Of a DNA stretch of 64,000 bases, positions 58,550-64,000 are shown in pieces. Source of the stretch: Macrolepiota albuminosa (Eukaryota > Basidiomycota > Agaricomycetes > Agaricales > Agaricaceae). The stretch is from NCBI GenBank assembly GCA_027475525.1, contig JAMWFC010000049.1, positions 187,297 through 251,296 of the forward strand, in the 5' to 3' direction. A program made the position numbers and the translations under genes. The notes below the pieces were generated by a model. It ran no database searches and was not told where the DNA came from. It saw nothing but the letters and a program-made list of their open reading frames with translations. Position 1 is the stretch's first letter; each line of letters begins with the position of its first letter.

Positions 58550-60198
58550 CTACTCTGAAGTCCTTTGTACTCTACTACGCGTCCGCCGTGTCCCAATCCC
58601 TACCCGGAAGTCCTTCGTCTCCACCTCCCACGTCGCAAACAACCGCGCATCCCCCAGTCCGCCCTTCTTCCCCTGTCCCTCCTCCTCCTCCTTGTCCCCA
58701 CCTCCCACGTCGCAAACAACCGCGCATCCCCCAGTCCGCCCTTCTTCCCCTGTCCCTCCTCCTCCTCCTTGTCCCCACCTGGCCCATGCGCATTCCACGG
58801 CGCAGGCACTCCGCTTCCGTACACCAGCAGCTTCGCTCCCCGTTGCAGCGGTGGCGGGTGCGTCAGCCGGCTCACCCGCGATACAATCGGTGCCTGTTCT
58901 CCGTCAGTCGTCTTCACATGCCCAGCCACAGCAGTCACTTACCGGCAACACACTCCGAGCCAGCTCCGGCAGACGCGACCCCTGCTGGCTCACAAGTGGC
59001 ACTATCCGCTCCCCAGCTCCCACTGCGCGCGGCAGCGTCGGCGGGAACTTTTCCCGCTTCTCTTCTCCCGCCATCGGGTATGTCGGCCCTATGCTCCCCA
59101 CCCGCGGTCCGTTCGGCGCAACACATCCATACAGCGTGTCCCCTACATCCCACCGCGGCACCCCTTGTATCAGCTTCAGCAATCCCATTGATACCTTGTA
59201 CCGTGGAAGCGTCGTCTGCCCCACCTGCGTCGGCGCCGGGTGCGTCAGAATATGGTGGTACGCCTTCACCAGTGCCGGCTCCGTCTCTATCTGCGCCACA
59301 CGTGCCGGCCCACCATCCTGCAGCCGTGGTGCAGTCGGCAAGTGCCATTCCGCTACCTGAGCCAGCGACGACTGCCCATATGGTACTTGCATAAGATAAT
59401 CCGATGCCGACGTCGCCGTAAGCGCTGTTGCCGGCACTTTTGTCGTCTCCATCCGCAGCGGCAGCTCAAATGTTGGTTGCTGCGGTGTCTCTCTCGTTGG
59501 AGATGATGTCTTGGGCGGCGCTTCAAGTGGCGTAAGCGCTGGGAACGCCGGTAAAAAGTCGGGTATGTGTTCCGGCGCCTCCCAATTCGCTGTACGTGAT
59601 CGTTTGGAAGGTGGTGGGATTATATAGTCGTCAGTACCATCCATATCATCCTCCTCCTCTTCCTCCTCTTCGTAGTCAGCGTCCATCTCAGCATACAAAA
59701 GCGGAATGGCGTCGTCCCGGTCCATTCTTGTCCCTTCTTTCAATTGCGCTGCAAGACCCGTTGGCGCGGCAGCATACGCCTAACCAACCTCACTCACCCT
59801 TGAGCTCCCCCAAGTCCTCGACCCTCCTCACACTCCACAATGCATACCGTCCGAGCTCCTTGCCCTCCGCTCCGACATACTCACCCAGCTCCTCAATCCC
59901 CACACCCATATCCCCCAGTGCACCCAGAGCATCGTGTACAGTGACATTAGTCCGTCCAGCATGAGTCGCATATTTCGCGCAGGTCGAAACAAGAAGCGCG
60001 AGATACCGCGAGAGCAGATCAGTCAAAACAAGTGACGCCTGGTCGCATATTTCGCGCAGGTCGAAACAAGAAGCGCGAGATACCGCGAGAGCAGATCAGT
60101 CAAAACAAGTGACGCCTGCGTAGACGAGCGAGAAAAGGCCTGGGCATGCAGTGTGCGGTGTGTGCCGACTCAAGCAGTTTCGTAGCAGCGAGCTCCAT
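58550..60198 (-). CDS. Histone-fold TAF-like protein (bromodomain-associated type)
   Basis: Likely TFIID-related, of the TAF3/TAF8 kind. Start at 60198 (MELAATKLLES). A histone-fold segment follows: LHAQAFSRSSTQASLVLTD, SRYLALLVSTCAKYATHAGR, VTVHDALGALGDMGVG. After an intron comes an acidic run of Glu and Asp, a basic PPSKRSRT and the motif EHIPDFLPAFPALTP, typical of these TAFs. A second intron (GTAAGT...GAACAG) leads to APIVSRVSRLTHPP and an ending at 58550. Defects: duplications at 58621-58774 and 59965-60118, and an apparent extra CA in a CACACA run near 60165 that puts the histone fold out of frame with the ATG. Only 88 bp separate its stop from the PDK1 start. Confidence 0.65.
58621..58774. 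repeat. 77-bp direct duplication D15
   Basis: Copies 58621-58697 and 58698-58774, in the last exon of the TAF-like gene. Confidence 0.95.
59965..60118. repeat. 77-bp direct duplication D16
   Basis: Copies 59965-60041 and 60042-60118, in the histone-fold exon of the TAF-like gene. Confidence 0.96.
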
Positions 60199-60283
60199 GG
60201 TGAGCCCAACGTTGTGGTGGTTCACCGCTCCCCGCCGTGGGAATCACCTCATTCGCGTCAACATTGCCAAACAACTCCCCTTG

Positions 60284-61715
60284 ATGTGTGGACGCTTTGC
60301 CCTTCGTCTGGCCGTACGCCATCTTCCCTGCTTTCCTTCTCTCCTGCTCACTATACACAGCGCCCAGAAATTAGACACATACCCGGGCATGATGGCCATC
60401 TTCCCTGCTTTCCTTCTCTCCTGCTCACTATACACAGCGCCCAGAAATTAGACACATACCCGGGCATGATGTCTCGATGTTGATGAGTGGATCGACGAGG
60501 AGCAATTCATTCCTCGCTACAACATTGCCCCACGCTCACAAGCTCCTGTGATTCGTCGTGGCCATGGGCCTGGCGGCTACGTCTTGCACACCATGAAATG
60601 GGGCCTCGTGCCGCACTGGAGCAAGCATGAGGACAAGACCCTCAGCACAACGAACGCTCGTGCAGAGAACCTCGTCGACGGCGGCGGCATGTGGGCCAGC
60701 ATCAAGGGCAAGAAACGATGCGCTGTCGTTGCCCAAGGGTACGTGATTTTATTCCCGTAATTTGTCCTTCTCACCTTTCTCAGATACTACGAATGGCTCA
60801 CCAAAGGCAAAGACAAGCTCCCACACTTTACCAAACCTCGCGATGGTAGTTTAATGCTCATGGCTGCTCTCTATGACTCTGTCGTCCTAGAAGGTACGTC
60901 CAACAATTCCTCTCCAAAATTCCACTGACAAAACCCAAGGACAAACCGCCCCATTATGGACGTTCAGCATTGTCACTACCGAAGCCAACAAAGATTTCTC
61001 CTGGCTGCACGATCGCCAGCCTGTAATCCTATCCACTCGTGCCGCCCTCGACACATGGCTCAACACAGATTCACAAACTTGGACACCCGCTCTCTCGAAA
61101 CTCGTCGGGCCCTATTCTGACGTAGACCACCCTCTCGAGTGGTAAGATTACCTCGCTCTCCCAACTCTTTTCCAATTCAACGTCAGTATAGCTACCAAGT
61201 ACCTAAAGAAGTCGGAAAAGTCGGCACAGAATCTCCTACGTTCATCGAACCAATCGGTACACGTAAGGATGGCATACAGGCCATGTTCTCGAAACAAGTT
61301 GCCAAATCCAAGTCATTTCAAGCCTCACCACCCAAGCGATCACGTAGCCCAGCTGACAACCTTGACATCCCTGTGTCCCCAGAGACCAAAAAGACGAAGA
61401 TCGAGAAGATTGAAGAGAATGACGTCAAAGTGATAAATAATTCTCCAATCACACCAAAGGTAATCCAGTCATTCGACACATTCATGACCTGCATTCAAGA
61501 CGTATTCAGGCAAAACCCAAGACCGAGTCCATCTCCAGCCCGAGCAAAGTAAGTACACCGATCTCGCTTTTTGCCTCTTACTAAGAAGACACCTGTGAAG
61601 CGGAAACAGTCAAAGGTACATTCTCTTTATAAACCCTGTCGTTTGTCTGATGATAATTTAGAATAAAGCGAGTCTGTCAAACATGAAGCTTGAGTCGTAT
61701 TTCCGAAAATTATAA
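60284..61715 (+). CDS. HMCES: SRAP-domain protein (HMCES/YedK type)
   Basis: Forms a covalent link to abasic sites in single-stranded DNA and protects them at replication forks. Start at 60284: MCGRFALRLA, with the catalytic Cys2. Other active-site landmarks are NARAENLVDG, the YYEWL segment with the conserved Glu, and HDRQPVIL. A variable lysine-rich tail follows. Two last introns join PARAK to KTPVKRKQSK and then NKASLSNMKLESYFRKL; the MKLESYF stretch resembles a PCNA-binding PIP box. A 77-bp duplication (60318-60471) covers the first intron and exon 2, and a base seems missing just after it (near 60473), between IPGHDV and DVDEWIDEEQF. Divergent from the TAF-like gene with 85 bp between starts. 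Confidence 0.93.
60318..60471. repeat. 77-bp direct duplication D17
   Basis: Copies 60318-60394 and 60395-60471, over intron 1 and exon 2 of the SRAP gene. Confidence 0.96.
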
Positions 61716-62546
61716 AATGAAGGTTCGTTTGGCAAGTTATTTACAAGGACCGCGTTACCATTCATTATTGACTTGCATATAATGTACAATATGTATCATG
61801 GTGTTTAAACATTGAAGACACAAGGACCGCGTTACCATTCATTATTGACTTGCATATAATGTACAATATGTATCATGGTGTTTAAACATTGAAGACGTAG
61901 TGACCCGACCCGGTAGATATACACAGGCGGTGTAGACCGAGAACGCCTGGATTAAGTCGATCTAAAGGAGAGTAAAAATAGACTGCCTAGCGTCTGACAA
62001 AAGATCTAAGGGGAAAAGTACTGGAAGAAAACTAGTAGCGGAAACATGGCTGAATATCTTGCCAAAGGTACCACGAAACCGTACAAAAATGGAAATCAGT
62101 AAATAGGGTTTTAGTGGGTATGGGCACGGAACGACCTCCGGGTAGAAACAGATGATACAAAACAAAAGCCCGAGCTCGTGCGTAATGGCATTTCCCTATA
62201 GTGGGCTGAAAACCGATATACAAAACAACCATCAACACATATTGCATAAAACAACAAGTATTTTTCTGGCGTCCAGAAGCTAACCTATGTAGATGTCTGG
62301 AAGCCGAGAACCGCCAAAAAAAATAGAAGTAGTGATCTTTCTGAAATTACGCCAATCAGTAAAGTGAGATACACTGAATGTAGTTGTTCCTTGCGTTTGT
62401 AAACAACCAAACAATGTTTTCGATTTACATCATAAACGCTCAATTGTACAACTAGCAGATACAAGTCATTATTCAAGAGTACGTAGCGGAACCAACATAA
62501 ATCCTAATCGATAGCAAAGTTGTGGGTGCTAATCTATGCTCTTAGT
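61716..62546. other. Convergent intergenic region SRAP/IMPDH
   Basis: AT-rich, no gene or known repeat except duplication D18. Short open frames on the minus strand have no features. Confidence 0.7.
61743..61896. repeat. 77-bp direct duplication D18
   Basis: Copies 61743-61819 and 61820-61896, in noncoding DNA downstream of the SRAP gene. Confidence 0.96.

Positions 62547-64000
<1,454 letters not shown>

Noticed and set aside
58489..59394. Long plus-strand proline/serine-rich open frames
   Set aside because: They are antisense to the TAF-like gene, whose acidic and IPDFLPAFP motifs are on the minus strand.

Overview
The window is nuclear DNA of a filamentous basidiomycete, most likely an Agaricomycete. 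Short GT-AG introns of about 45-60 bp are frequent. The conserved genes are of fungal type, and the repeats are Ty3/gypsy LTR elements plus a Rep-helicase Helitron of the kind common in mushroom genomes. I cannot name the species.

The left third (1-21.5 kb) is transposon territory. A Ty3/gypsy element on the minus strand runs off the left edge, with pol at 1-2908, gag-protease at 2936-5224 or longer, and its 5' LTR at 5616-6812. A multi-exon gene of unknown function with a six-cysteine zinc-cluster-like motif (7090-9987) is split by another LTR of the same family that contains a 100-N gap. A third LTR, in opposite orientation, lies at 10134-11176, followed by a remnant of a different LTR element. 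An AT-rich, CpG-poor, stop-riddled Helitron fills about 12.3-20.4 kb. Three truncated old gypsy LTRs (20379-21492) close the block.

From about 23.8 kb to the right edge the DNA is gene dense and mostly conserved: a small secreted protein; tuberin (TSC2); a small domain-of-unknown-function protein; cytochrome c; chaperonin CCT2; RNase P/MRP subunit POP4; complex I subunit NDUFS5; a GET5/UBL4A-like ubiquitin-like protein; a large low-complexity protein; tRNA-splicing subunit SEN54; a proline-rich protein; Paf1-complex subunit CDC73; cohesin SMC1; squalene synthase ERG9; a PDK1-type kinase; a histone-fold TAF-like protein; an SRAP/HMCES protein; and IMP dehydrogenase, which runs off the right edge. 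Many of these are head-to-head pairs with only 69-141 bp between start codons.

The most important thing for any reader is technical. At 21 places a stretch is repeated in direct tandem with a period of exactly 77 bp (78 in one case), in transposons, exons, introns and intergenic DNA alike. This is best explained by unmerged k=77 assembly overlaps, not biology. The repeats break many reading frames, and small indels in ERG9, IMPDH, the SRAP gene and the TAF-like gene lie within about 70 bp of them. Gene models here should be read after collapsing each repeat to one copy.
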